From contig CAWVDN010000001.1 of NCBI GenBank assembly GCA_963928055.1, forward strand, positions 1,240,001 through 1,304,000: 64,000 bases of DNA, written 5' to 3'. The DNA comes from Scatomonas sp963928055 (lineage in GTDB: Bacteria; Bacillota; Clostridia; Lachnospirales; Lachnospiraceae). The position numbers and the translations under genes are program-made. Shown here one piece after another: positions 35,993-44,316 of this stretch (position 1 is its first letter; each line of letters opens with the position of its first letter). Under the pieces are notes generated by a model. It saw only the letters and a list, made by a program, of their open reading frames with translations, was not told the origin of the DNA and did not search any database.

Positions 35993-36590
35993 TCATTCTT
36001 CCAGCCGGTCAAGATCCTGCAGTTCCCAGCCTTCCTCCACTTCCATCTCCCAGAGATCTTCCGGATGGCTGCGGATGATCCGGCGTCCGCCCTGATCTCC
36101 CGTAAGCTTTAAAAGCTCCGGCACATATTTTTCCGCGAACAGGACCGGGTTCCCCGGTTTTCCCTGAAAGCAGAGGCGGCCCATCCCTTTGCCGGAACGG
36201 GGGGTACCGGTCCAGAAACCGGTTTACCGTTTCAAACTGCAGGTACGGCTGATCTCCCATAAAAAAACAGAAGGCTTTTTTCTCCCCGGCGGTTCCCGGC
36301 GCTTCCTCCGCCAGCGCCGCCTCCAGGCCTGCCCGCAGGGAGGAAGCGATCCCCAGATAGCTGCGGGGATTCCACACCGTTTTCATTCCCATGGTTTCCA
36401 GCGTTTCTTCGATTTCCCGGTATCTTGTAACTGCCAGGATCTCCCGGACATCCTTTCTCTGCTTTTTCAGCCGCGCCAGAAGCTCCGCGCCGTAAAGATA
36501 CAGCGGTTTTCCCTCCAGCCGGTACAGCAGCTTATTGCCGCCGAAACGGCGGCCGAAGCCGGCGGCCAGCAGGATCAGCCCATATTCCAT
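35993..36590 (-). pseudogene. mocA: MocA-like molybdenum cofactor nucleotidyltransferase, frameshifted
   Basis: Starting at ATG 36590 after GGGGAAGGA, the protein begins GLILLAAGFGRRFGGNKLLY, the MobA/MocA nucleotide-binding loop, and has FMGDQPYLQ (metal aspartate). At a run of six G (36199-36204) the frame shifts. Removing one base would join ...RYPRSGKGMGRLCFQGKPGNP and continue to the stop at 35993. Either a sequencing error or a recent mutation. It overlaps yqeC and ends the selenium/molybdenum operon. Confidence 0.85.
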
Positions 36591-37306
36591 CTGTCCTTCC
36601 CCTCCCAGTGTATTCCGGCGGAAAACAGAAATACCTCCGCGCCGCAGTCCGCCAGCAGTTCTCGGACCCGCCGTCCCCGGCTTCTTTCTTTTTCTGTGTC
36701 CGCCTGGTTCAGGATCACCGTCACCGGGATCCCGGGCAAAAGCTCTCTGCATTTTTTCAGGTATCCCTTCCGGATCACCTCTGCCATATCCTCTTCCCGC
36801 AGCAGCTCTTCTTCCCCGCGGCCCGTCAGCTTCCGGATCTCCTCCGTCCGATGGCAGCCCTCCCCTATGGGATGGTACAGCGCTGTGAGGCCCGCGATCA
36901 GAAAAATCCGGCTGCTGTCCCGCCGAAGGGCAGGCTCGTATTCCGCCGGAGCTTTGAAAGGACGGCGCCTGGAGCCGTCCGCCTCGACCAGCACCAGATC
37001 CGCCCCGGTTGCGGCCTTCTGAAATTCCTCTTCCGTCAGTCCCTGCTGTTTTCCCGGTTCCCCGGGCAGCACTCGGAAAGCCCCTGCCAGCCGGAACCTG
37101 TCAAGCGCCCGGGCTGCCGCCCCGCCGTCGCCGTCCAGGAACAGCACGCCTCCGGCCCGGCAGAATTCCTCCCGGGTAAAAGCTGTGTGAGTGGTAGTGG
37201 CGATCAGCACTTTTTCTCCCTGCCGGACTTTCTTTTCCGCAGTCTCAAGGATCAGCGTGCTTTTGCCTCCCGCCCCGATAAATGACCAGATCTCCTGTTT
37301 TTTCAT
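36575..37306 (-). CDS. yqeC: Selenium cofactor biosynthesis protein YqeC
   Basis: 243 residues. A P-loop appears at the very N-terminus (WSFIGAGGKSTLILETAEK), then TTTHTAF and LVEADGSRRRPFKAP, the YqeC hallmark. The protein is required for maturation of selenium-dependent molybdenum hydroxylases. It overlaps both the upstream desulfurase gene (4 bp) and downstream mocA (16 bp). Confidence 0.93.
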   Translation of the reverse strand: MKKQEIWSFIGAGGKSTLILETAEKKVRQGEKVLIATTTHTAFTREEFCRAGGVLFLDGDGGAAARALDRFRLAGAFRVLPGEPGKQQGLTEEEFQKAATGADLVLVEADGSRRRPFKAPAEYEPALRRDSSRIFLIAGLTALYHPIGEGCHRTEEIRKLTGRGEEELLREEDMAEVIRKGYLKKCRELLPGIPVTVILNQADTEKERSRGRRVRELLADCGAEVFLFSAGIHWEGKDRWNMG

Positions 37307-38439
37307 GATCCCGCGATCTCCCGGAGCGCCCCGGCCGCCTCCAGGATCTCCTCTTCCTTGTTAAAATGAGAAAAGCTGAACCGCAGGACCCCCTGCCTCC
37401 TGGTGCCCAGCGCCTGGTGCATCAGAGGCGCGCAGTGGCCGCCGCTGCGGAGGAAGATCCCGTACTCTTCCGCCAGCCTGTCGCTGACCTCCCCGGAATC
37501 CCGATCTCCCAGATTCAGCGCTACTATGGGGGCACGGTTCTTTTCGTAGAAGTCTCCGTAAAAGCGGATGCCGGGAATATCCGCGGTCTGTTTCCGGAAC
37601 AGCTCCGCCAGCTTCTGTTCTCTGCGCAGGAGTTTTTCCGGCCCCTGTTCCAGAATGTATCTGACTCCCGCCGCCAGCCCGGCGATGCCGTGGCCGTTTA
37701 AGGTTCCCGCCTCCAGGGCGGTGGGCATGACCGTGGGATGTTTCCGGTCAAAGGTCCGGATGCCGCTTCCGCCTGTGACCAGAGGAGCAACCGCCACCCC
37801 CTCCCGGACGCAGATCCCTCCTGTGCCCTGCGGTCCCAGAAGACTTTTGTGGCCGGTGAAGCAGAGAACATCTATCCCATCTTTCTCCATATCAATGGGA
37901 AAACGTCCCGCCGTCTGAGAAGCGTCCACGCAGAACAGCACGCCCTGTTCCCGGCAGCGGCGGCCGATCCTGCGGATGTCCACCAGATTTCCCGTCACAT
38001 TGGAAGCGTGGGTGCAGAACACCGCGCGGACCTCCGAGGTAATGGCCGCCTCCAGAGCTTCGTAATCCGGGACTCCCTCCGGGCCGCAGCCCGCCAGGCG
38101 CAGGATCACCCCCCGCTCCTCCATTTCATACAGAGGCCTGAGAACGCTGTTATGCTCCAGGACCGTGGACACGGCCGTGTCTCCCGGCCGCAGCAGCCCT
38201 TTGACCGCCATGTTCAGGCTTTCCGTAGCGTTGGCAGTAAACGCTGTCCTTTCCGGACCGCCGGCGTGAAATAGTTCCGACAGCAGCTGCCTGGCCTGAA
38301 AGATCCCGCGGGCTGCCCGCAGGGATGCCGGGTGGGCTCCCCGGCCGCAGTTTCCCATGGTCTTCATGGCCTCCAGCACCGCCTCCGCCACCTGCGGCGG
38401 CCGGTAATAGCTGGTGGCCGCGCTGTCCAGATAGATCAT
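37303..38439 (-). CDS. Class V aminotransferase/cysteine desulfurase of the selenium operon
   Basis: About 378 residues from ATG 38439 (MIYLDSAATSYYRPPQ) after GGAGGCGGAG. The PLP lysine is in CFTGHKSLLGPQGTGG and the active-site region in FLRSGGHCAPLMHQALG, where the cysteine should carry S or Se. It belongs to the NifS/CsdB-like group found with yqeB/yedF, so it may supply selenium from selenocysteine or sulfur from cysteine. Overlaps yqeB by 4 bp. Confidence 0.92.
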   Translation of the reverse strand: MIYLDSAATSYYRPPQVAEAVLEAMKTMGNCGRGAHPASLRAARGIFQARQLLSELFHAGGPERTAFTANATESLNMAVKGLLRPGDTAVSTVLEHNSVLRPLYEMEERGVILRLAGCGPEGVPDYEALEAAITSEVRAVFCTHASNVTGNLVDIRRIGRRCREQGVLFCVDASQTAGRFPIDMEKDGIDVLCFTGHKSLLGPQGTGGICVREGVAVAPLVTGGSGIRTFDRKHPTVMPTALEAGTLNGHGIAGLAAGVRYILEQGPEKLLRREQKLAELFRKQTADIPGIRFYGDFYEKNRAPIVALNLGDRDSGEVSDRLAEEYGIFLRSGGHCAPLMHQALGTRRQGVLRFSFSHFNKEEEILEAAGALREIAGS

Positions 38440-39266
38440 GACTCCGCCTCCCTGTTTTCCAGATAGAGGATCCCCTCCAGCACCCCGCCGGCAATGCATC
38501 TGGCCTTGTCGGAAATAGTAAAGCAATTTTCATATTCTTCCAGACGCGGATCGATATCCGCGATCTTCAACCCCTCCGTCACCGGATATCCGTCCCGGAT
38601 CAGCCCCCGCAGCAGGCCGTCCAGCGTGGCCGGGACCGGGATCCGGCGTCCCTTTTCGTCTTCGATCCTGGCCAGAGGCTGTCCTTTTTTTACGGTATCC
38701 CCGATGCGGGCCAGATTTTTCATGCGTCCGGCGGCAGGCGCATGGATCACCCGCTCCGCTCCGTATCCGCGGATCAGGCCGGGAACTCCCGTATCCGGCT
38801 GGGCGCATCCCTCATGGATCACTCTTCCCAGCCTGTGCCCTCTCATGGTCTCGATGACCAGATCCACATCTTCACCGGCCCGGAATCCCGGTCCCAGAGC
38901 AATGGTCCTGGGGGCCATCTTCCTGGTAGTGCCAAGATTCCTTTTGGCAAGGATCGCGTCCACCAGGGCGTAGGGCCGGATCTCTTCCAGCACCCGGCAT
39001 TCCGGATCCACCAGCATGGCGGCTTCTCCCCGGGCCAGGATCTCCCGGGCTTCCGCCAGATCCCCCGCCAGCCGGCAGATCTGGTCCTCCACCCGGCTGC
39101 TCCCGTCATAGACCGCCTCGGAAAAAGCCGCGTACCTGCGGATGGCGGAGGGCGCTGCGGTTTCCAGTACCAGCACCGGATAGCCGCACTGTAAAAGTTT
39201 ATAAATGGTCCCGCTGGCGATATCCCCGCCGCCCCGGACCAGGATCAGCTGCTTGTTTCTCTCCAT
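38436..39266 (-). CDS. yqeB: Selenium-dependent molybdenum hydroxylase accessory protein YqeB
   Basis: 276 residues. The N-terminus is a Rossmann-type loop (LILVRGGGDIASGTIYKLLQ), followed by LARGEAAMLVDPE, IALGPGFRAGEDVDLVIETM and the lipoyl-like PAAGRMKNLARIGDTVKKGQ segment, all diagnostic of YqeB (EF2563 type). It works with SelD and YqeC to install labile selenium in molybdenum hydroxylases. Confidence 0.94.
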   Translation of the reverse strand: MERNKQLILVRGGGDIASGTIYKLLQCGYPVLVLETAAPSAIRRYAAFSEAVYDGSSRVEDQICRLAGDLAEAREILARGEAAMLVDPECRVLEEIRPYALVDAILAKRNLGTTRKMAPRTIALGPGFRAGEDVDLVIETMRGHRLGRVIHEGCAQPDTGVPGLIRGYGAERVIHAPAAGRMKNLARIGDTVKKGQPLARIEDEKGRRIPVPATLDGLLRGLIRDGYPVTEGLKIADIDPRLEEYENCFTISDKARCIAGGVLEGILYLENREAES

Positions 39267-39274
39267 GCTCTCTC

Positions 39275-39901
39275 CTATGGCCGCAGGATCACGGACGCCC
39301 GGCTCTGTTTCTCTACGATCTCATACATATTGGAAACTCCGCCTACCGCCAGCCGATCCTTCAGCCCGTAAAAATCCAGACAGGTGCCGCAGGTCAGGAT
39401 CTCCACCCCCCGCTCTTCCAGCTTTTTCAGGTCCTCCAGGGATTCCGAGCCCTCACAGGAAAGGAAGGCTCCCCCGTTGTACAACAGCACGGTCTCCGGC
39501 AGCAGATCCTGCTGCGTCAGGGCAAACAGAAAGGACTTCATCAGAAGAGCTCCCAGTTTGTCGTCTCCCTGCCCCATAGCGCCGGAGGAGATCACCGCGG
39601 TAAGACCCCGGCGGATCCCTTCGCTCCGGCAGGGCGTACAGGGGATCTCCGCTTCCGCCTGGGGGCTCGACGTCCCTGTTCCCTCTCCCCTGGTGATCCT
39701 TACCTGATATTCCTGCCCGCCGGTCTTTTCCCACTGAAAACTCCAGCCCCTGTGATCTGCCAGTTTCCGCAGGTTCTGCACCGCGATCTCATTGTCCACC
39801 AGGACTTCCGCCGTCTCCCCGGCCGCGGCGGACTCCAGGGCACGTTTCGTTTCCACCACCGGCAGCGGACACTGCTTTCCTCTTTCATCTAATCGGATCA
39901 T
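39275..39901 (-). CDS. yedF: Selenium metabolism protein YedF (TusA-DsrE fusion)
   Basis: 208 residues. The TusA-like N-terminus has the catalytic cysteine in RGKQCPLPVVETK. A DsrE/DsrF-like C-terminal domain includes MKSFLFALTQQDLLPETVLL and the second cysteine pair in ILTCGTCLDFYG. It probably carries persulfide or perselenide from the desulfurase toward SelD. Nine bases upstream of yqeB. Confidence 0.93.
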   Translation of the reverse strand: MIRLDERGKQCPLPVVETKRALESAAAGETAEVLVDNEIAVQNLRKLADHRGWSFQWEKTGGQEYQVRITRGEGTGTSSPQAEAEIPCTPCRSEGIRRGLTAVISSGAMGQGDDKLGALLMKSFLFALTQQDLLPETVLLYNGGAFLSCEGSESLEDLKKLEERGVEILTCGTCLDFYGLKDRLAVGGVSNMYEIVEKQSRASVILRP

Positions 39902-39907
39902 GCTTTG

Positions 39908-40933
39908 TCACCTCACATAAATGCTTTTTTCCTTCTTTTCTGTGATCTGCCCGATCTTTCCGCAGGGCAGGCCCAGGGCAGCGATCTCCCGCAGCGCCTG
40001 CTCGCCCTCCTCCGGGCTGATGCTGGCCAGCAGCCCCCCGGAAGTCTGGGGATCAAAAAGAAGTTCTTCTATGTAAAAAGGAACTTTTTCAAATTCCACT
40101 CTTTCCTGAAGATGGTTCCGGTTCCGCTGGGCCGCGGCGGTGAGATAAAATTCTTCCACGTACTCCCGGCAGCCCGGAATAAAGGGCAGGCTCTCTCCCC
40201 AAAGGACTGCCGTGTGGTGATCCTCCACCATTTCCGACAGATGGCCCAGGAGCCCGAAACCCGTGACATCCGTGCAGGCGTGCACCGGATATTTCCGCAG
40301 GATCTCCGAAGCTTTCCTGTTCAGAGTCCTCATGGATTCCACCGCCAGCTCAAAATCCTCCGGAGCCGCCCCCTGCAGCCGGCTGGCCGCGCAGACGATG
40401 CCTACCCCCAGAGGCTTGGTCAGAAGCAACACATCTCCGGTCCGGCAGGTATGGTTCTGCAGCATCCGCCGGGGATGGACCGTACCGCACACGGAAAGCC
40501 CGTATTTGATCCCCTCGTCGGCAATGGAATGTCCCCCGGCCAGGATCCCCCCGGATTCTCTGACCTTTTCACTTCCCCCTGTGAGGATATCTCCCAGGAT
40601 GTTCAGATCCATCTGTTCCGGAAAGCACACGATGTTCAAAGCCGTTTTCACGTCTCCTCCCATGGCGTAGATGTCACTGAGGGCGTTGGCCGCGGCGATC
40701 TGCCCGAAAAGATACGGATCCTCCACCACCGGAGGAAAGAAATCCAGCGTATGGATCACCGCCAGATCTTCCGACAGCCGGTAGACGGCCCCGTCGTCCC
40801 CATGGCTGTAGCCCACCAGCAGGTTCTCATCCTCCGCAGCCGGCAGCCGGGAGAGGACCCTCTGCAGCGCTGCCGGACCCAGCTTTGCCGTGCACCCGCC
40901 TCCGCTGCAGAACATACGTCTTCTGTCTTCCAT
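39908..40933 (-). CDS. selD: Selenide, water dikinase SelD
   Basis: 341 residues. The catalytic Cys/Lys pair appears in SGGGCTAKLGP near the N-terminus, aligning with the GCGCK motif of E. coli SelD. The ATP-binding parts DDGAVYRL, NALSDIYAMGG, AGGHSI and DVTGFGLLGHL follow. It makes selenophosphate. The window contains no selA, selB or selC next to it, so here it probably serves the molybdenum hydroxylase cofactor. GGAGGAGA precedes the ATG. Confidence 0.96.
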   Translation of the reverse strand: MEDRRRMFCSGGGCTAKLGPAALQRVLSRLPAAEDENLLVGYSHGDDGAVYRLSEDLAVIHTLDFFPPVVEDPYLFGQIAAANALSDIYAMGGDVKTALNIVCFPEQMDLNILGDILTGGSEKVRESGGILAGGHSIADEGIKYGLSVCGTVHPRRMLQNHTCRTGDVLLLTKPLGVGIVCAASRLQGAAPEDFELAVESMRTLNRKASEILRKYPVHACTDVTGFGLLGHLSEMVEDHHTAVLWGESLPFIPGCREYVEEFYLTAAAQRNRNHLQERVEFEKVPFYIEELLFDPQTSGGLLASISPEEGEQALREIAALGLPCGKIGQITEKKEKSIYVR

Positions 40934-40943
40934 TGTCTCCTCC

Positions 40944-41183
40944 TTATCCTTTCAGGATTCCTTCCAGATCCCATATCTGCTGAAACGACAGCCCCTGGCG
41001 CTCCATAAAAGCCAGCAGTTCTTCCTTCTCTCCCCGATCCGCCATCCACCCCACTCCGCAGCCGGCGGAAATTCTGCCCGGCACCGGGATCAGCCGGCCC
41101 TTCCGCTTTTCCTGCCGGCAGCGGTCCTCCATGGCCATGGCCTGGGTGGTGGTATAAAACGTGACCAGTATTTTATCCTTCAT
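40944..41183 (-). CDS. DUF3343 putative Se/S carrier-like protein
   Basis: 79 residues from ATG 41183 (MKDKILVTFYTTTQAMAMED) with GAGGAAG upstream. The fold is a short ferredoxin-like DUF3343 domain with PGRISAGCGVGW, where the cysteine could hold sulfur or selenium. First gene of the selenium operon, ten bases before selD. A role in selenium delivery is inferred from context. Confidence 0.85.
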   Translation of the reverse strand: MKDKILVTFYTTTQAMAMEDRCRQEKRKGRLIPVPGRISAGCGVGWMADRGEKEELLAFMERQGLSFQQIWDLEGILKG

Positions 41184-41256
41184 AAAATCTTCCTCTGCGT
41201 TTGAAAGCGCCGGCACCCGGGGAATTCCCGGATACCGGCGCCGCGCCTTTTCACGG

Positions 41257-42693
41257 TTACAGGGTAAAACGCTGTTTCCGGACCATCTGCACCAGCTCTC
41301 TGTTGTTTTTCGTGTGAGCGAACATGTTCAGGATATTTTCCACCGCCTCCTCGGACTTCATGCCGTTGAGGGCTTTCCGCATGGAATTTACCGCCTCCTG
41401 TTCTTCCTCCGTCAGCAGCAGATCCTCTCTTCTGGTCCCGGATTTCACGATATCGATGGCCGGGAACACCCTGCGTTCCTGCAGTTTCCGATCCAGCACC
41501 AGCTCCATATTGCCGGTACCTTTAAATTCCTCGTAGACCACATCGTCCATTTTGCTTCCGGTATCCACCAAAGCAGTAGCCAGGATGGTCAGGCTGCCCC
41601 CTTCCCGCATATTCCGGGCCGCGCCGAAAAAGCGCTTGGGCATGTGCAGGGCCGCCGGATCCAGACCGCCGGAAAGGGTCCGGCCGCTGGGGGGCACCAC
41701 CTGGTTGTAGGCTCTGGCCAGACGGGTGATGCTGTCAATAAAGATCACCACATCCCGCTTGTTTTCCACCAGCCGCTTTGCCCGCTCGATGACCATCTCC
41801 GACACTCGCTTGTGGTGCTCCGGCAGTTCGTCAAAGGTGGAGTAGATGACTTCCACGTTGGGCCCCTGCACGGTCTCCTTAATATCCGTCACCTCCTCCG
41901 GACGCTCATCGATCAGCAGGATGATCAGATGCATTTCCGGATTATTCCGCAGAATGGATTTCGCCGCGTCCTTCAGAAGGGTGGTCTTTCCGGCTTTCGG
42001 CGGAGAAACGATCATTCCCCTCTGCCCTTTGCCGATAGGGCTCACCAGATCCACGATCCGCATGGCCAGACTTCCTCCGGGCCGCTCCAGATGGATCCGT
42101 TCGTTGGGGAAGATGGGGGTCATATCCTCAAAATTGCATCTCCGGGAACTCTCCGAGGGAGACATGCCGTTAATGCTTTTTACATACAGCAGCGCGGAGA
42201 ATTTTTCATTCTGGGATTTGATCCTGGTATTTCCCCGGAGGATATCCCCGGTCTTCAGGCCGAACCTGCGGATCTGGGAGGGGGAAACGTACACATCGTT
42301 TTCGCCGGGGAGGAAATTGTCGGAGCGGATAAAACCGTAGCCGTCCGTCATGACCTCCAGGATCCCGGAAACTTCCTGTCCGCTGTCCAGAGCCTGGAAA
42401 TCCGCCTTGGGGTGATCCTCTCCGTCGCTGACCGGCCGGTATTTTCCGGACTCGTATCTTTCATTTTTTTCGGATCTTTCATGGCGCTCGCCGTGATCCT
42501 GTTTTCTTTCATATTTTGATGCCGTGTGCTCGGAAGGAGCGTTTTCCTCTTTCTCAAGTTTTTCTTTTTCATCCTCTTCCAGCATACGGCTTACCAGTTC
42601 ATCCTTGCGGAGAGCCGAGATACCTTTCAGTCCTCTGGCCTTTGCCACCTGGCGCAGCTCGCTCAGAGGCAGAGATTCATATTTTTCACGCAT
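41257..42693 (-). CDS. rho: Transcription termination factor Rho
   Basis: About 478 residues from the ATG at 42693. The N-terminal SAP-like domain (LSELRQVAKARGLKGISALR) is joined by a charged low-complexity insert (residues ~50-95, rich in E/K/R/H) to the cold-shock RNA-binding domain (GYGFIRSDNFLPGENDVYVS). The RecA-like core has P-loop SPPKAGKTTLLKD, Walker B VVIFIDSITRLARA and the Q/R loops. A hexameric helicase that ends transcription. Confidence 0.98.
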   Translation of the reverse strand: MREKYESLPLSELRQVAKARGLKGISALRKDELVSRMLEEDEKEKLEKEENAPSEHTASKYERKQDHGERHERSEKNERYESGKYRPVSDGEDHPKADFQALDSGQEVSGILEVMTDGYGFIRSDNFLPGENDVYVSPSQIRRFGLKTGDILRGNTRIKSQNEKFSALLYVKSINGMSPSESSRRCNFEDMTPIFPNERIHLERPGGSLAMRIVDLVSPIGKGQRGMIVSPPKAGKTTLLKDAAKSILRNNPEMHLIILLIDERPEEVTDIKETVQGPNVEVIYSTFDELPEHHKRVSEMVIERAKRLVENKRDVVIFIDSITRLARAYNQVVPPSGRTLSGGLDPAALHMPKRFFGAARNMREGGSLTILATALVDTGSKMDDVVYEEFKGTGNMELVLDRKLQERRVFPAIDIVKSGTRREDLLLTEEEQEAVNSMRKALNGMKSEEAVENILNMFAHTKNNRELVQMVRKQRFTL

Positions 42694-42915
42694 TCTTTTA
42701 ACCTTTCTTTTCAAGACTCACTGAACGATTCCCGGTTTATCCGCCCGCAATCTCAGGTCCGGCGCTGATGCCCCGACACGGAAAAAAAATCGGGCTATAC
42801 CTGGTTGATAAAAACAAAATAGTGGGGGAAAAAACTGAAAATCGTTATCAGAAGAAAACTGGCACTTCCCGTACCAGGACAGTTATAGTATAGCAAATGG
42901 ACCTGTAAAAGACAA
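42694..42915 (-). promoter_or_regulatory. rho promoter and long leader
   Basis: On the minus strand -35 TTGTCT (42910-42915), 17-bp spacer and -10 TATACT (42887-42892). The leader to the rho ATG is about 190 bases, long enough for the Rho-dependent autoregulation known in other bacteria. I see no riboswitch fold. Confidence 0.7.
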
Positions 42916-42959
42916 CTGCTTTTTCCAGACGCTTTTCGACATCCGGAGACAAAAGCAGA

Positions 42960-43283
42960 AGAAGGATAGCGCTGCCCTTATTAACACCAGACTATAACAA
43001 TTATATTAAAAGAGCTTGGACTTACCGCGCTTCTATACTCCGACAACTTAAAGAAGGCGAAAGACCTATTAGCAAACCCACCAATGAGTACCCCTATGGA
43101 AAAGATACCAAGGTAGTTGATCAGCTGCGGGTTCGAGGGGTCATCCTTTCCGAAGCTGAACAAGCCGAGGCAGAAAATATGTACCGTAAGGGTATGTCAA
43201 CGGCGGCAATCGCTAGGCTCTATGGATGTCATTATACTACGATCGGCAGGATTTTGCGAAAAAGAAATGTGCCAATCCGGTAA
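42960..43283 (+). pseudogene. HTH (resolvase/Hin-like) DNA-binding protein, 5' truncated
   Basis: A frame with no start codon reads ...WTYRASILRQLKEGE..., then EAENMYRKGMSTAAIARLYG and CHYTTIGRILRKRNV to a stop at 43281-43283. The last ~40 residues are a classic HTH_7/Hin-recombinase recognition helix. The N-terminus was lost at the island edge near 42960. Original function unknown, perhaps a mobile-element regulator. Confidence 0.6.
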
Positions 43284-43352
43284 AGTAAAATGGAGAGCCG
43301 GTCAAAATGGATCACCCCGCTACGGGCAATGGAATACTAGATGTGCACGTGA

Positions 43353-43930
43353 GTGAAATACGAATACAATGTAGACAGGAATTTTTATCAAAATATTCCT
43401 GAAACTACAAGCACACCTACTCCCACCGCAACACCTACGCCCACCGCAACACCTACGCCTACAGCAACACCTACGCCTACAGCAGAGCCAACACCGGAAA
43501 TTCCTATCGAATACCGTAATGCGCTGGGCAAAGCGCATGATTACCTGGATTTCACATCGTTCTCCTACACAGGGCTTATAGACCAGTTGGAATATGAAGG
43601 GTATTCGGTGGAGGCATGTACATATGCTGCAGACAACTGTGGAGCCGACTGGAATCAGCAAGCCCTCAAAAAAGCTCAGGATTATCTGGACTTTTCCTCT
43701 TTTTCTTATACCGGGCTTATAGGTCAGCTGGAATACGATGGTTTTACCGCAGAGCAAGCCACTTATGCAGTAGATAGCTGCGGAGCTGACTGGAATGAAC
43801 AGGCTGCCAAAAAAGCGCAAGCTATCTTGATTTTTCAGAGTTTTCCCGCCAGGGTCTGATCGATCAGCTGATTTACGAAGGATTTTCTGCCGAACAGGCT
43901 GAATATGGTGTTTCTGCCGTAGGATACTGA
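43353..43930 (+). pseudogene. Ltp-family (superinfection exclusion) surface protein, frameshifted in third repeat
   Basis: A PTPTA-rich linker leads into Ltp repeats of about 48 residues: ALGKAHDYLDFTSFSYTGLI...CGADWN twice. The third repeat breaks after KKAQ near 43824; one inserted base would restore SYLDF...QGLIDQLIYEGFSAEQAEYG and the stop at 43928-43930. Ltp of Streptococcus phage TP-J34 blocks DNA entry of other phages. Here the GTG start lacks a signal peptide or lipobox, so the N-terminus may also be lost. Confidence 0.75.
43413..43484 (+). repeat. Four 18-bp tandem repeats encoding TPTPTA
   Basis: Four copies of ACACCTACGCC(C/T)AC(C/A)GCA lie end to end from 43413 to 43484, the first with one extra change. 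They encode the flexible linker of the Ltp-like protein and may vary in number by slippage. Confidence 0.9.
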
Positions 43931-44045
43931 TAACAATCCCCCGCCCCACCCGGGGCGGGCCACCTTGACAATATAATATGCTTACCAGGGCAGCTGTTAG
44001 GGCGGCCGCTACCCGTTCCGAGTCTTGCGGAAAGGGGAGATGCTC

Positions 44046-44129
44046 ATGTCTACTTATGAAGAATTCATGGTTATACTGACTACGGCGGGCTTGATTGTTG
44101 CAATTCTGAATTATGTACATAAGAAATAG
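44046..44129 (+). CDS. Type I toxin, Fst/putative holin-like toxin family
   Basis: A 27-residue hydrophobic peptide: MSTYEEFMVILTTAGLIVAI followed by LNYVHKK. A single membrane helix with a lysine tail and the MSTYExFM start is the hallmark of the Firmicute Hol_Tox/Fst-like toxins. AAAGGGGAG lies seven bases before the ATG. A consensus promoter on the opposite strand and a shared hairpin make an antisense-RNA-controlled type I pair likely. The mRNA 5' part (43982-44006) can pair with bases just after the stop (44129-44147), as in known families where the leader folds back on the tail. Confidence 0.8.
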   Translation: MSTYEEFMVILTTAGLIVAILNYVHKK

Positions 44130-44167
44130 CCGCCCTGTCCCTGGTAAAGATTAGGCGGCTATTCTTG
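44128..44167. terminator. Shared hairpin between type I toxin and antisense RNA
   Basis: AGCCGCC (44127-44133) pairs with GGCGGCT (44154-44160), followed by ATTCTTG on plus and ATTTCTT on minus, so it can end both convergent transcripts. Confidence 0.7.
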
Positions 44168-44224
44168 TAGCTGAATGATTCGCCGGGACGGGTAGCCCAT
44201 ACCTACCTTCCGGCTGTCTTGTTA
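44128..44224 (-). ncRNA. Predicted antisense antitoxin RNA
   Basis: The minus-strand promoter at 44230-44258 would start a transcript near 44223 that runs toward the toxin gene and ends at the hairpin 44128-44160 (AGCCGCC pairing with GGCGGCT, T-rich on both sides). It would be about 95 nt and complementary to the toxin mRNA 3' end. Existence and boundaries are predicted, not seen. Confidence 0.55.
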
Positions 44225-44229
44225 AGTAT

Positions 44230-44258
44230 ATTATATGCCAAGTGTGGCAATCTGTCAA
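44230..44258 (-). promoter_or_regulatory. Consensus promoter for the antisense RNA
   Basis: -35 TTGACA (44253-44258), 17-bp spacer and -10 TATAAT (44230-44235) on the minus strand; both hexamers are perfect. No protein-coding start follows within the island on this strand, which supports an RNA product. Confidence 0.8.
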
Positions 44259-44316
44259 ATAAAAACCGGCCCCTGCGCCAACAGGAGCCAAGCGCCCAGA
44301 CCGGATACCAGCCGGG

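Noticed and set aside
39908..40933. SelD as a selenocysteine-containing protein
   Set aside because: The N-terminal motif reads as ordinary cysteine and no in-frame TGA is present.
42694..42880. Riboswitch in the rho leader
   Set aside because: No conserved riboswitch core is visible; autoregulation by Rho itself is the simpler idea.
42940..43000. Copy of the tRNA-Leu 3' end as outer att site of the 43-45 kb island
   Set aside because: No matching stretch was found near 42960, so the outer boundary stays undefined.
43413..43484. Short tandem repeats as a CRISPR array
   Set aside because: Units are contiguous 18-bp coding repeats without spacers, and no cas gene is present.
43937..43958. 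GC hairpin as a factor-independent terminator of the Ltp gene
   Set aside because: The stem is strong but no T-run follows, so terminator function is unsupported.
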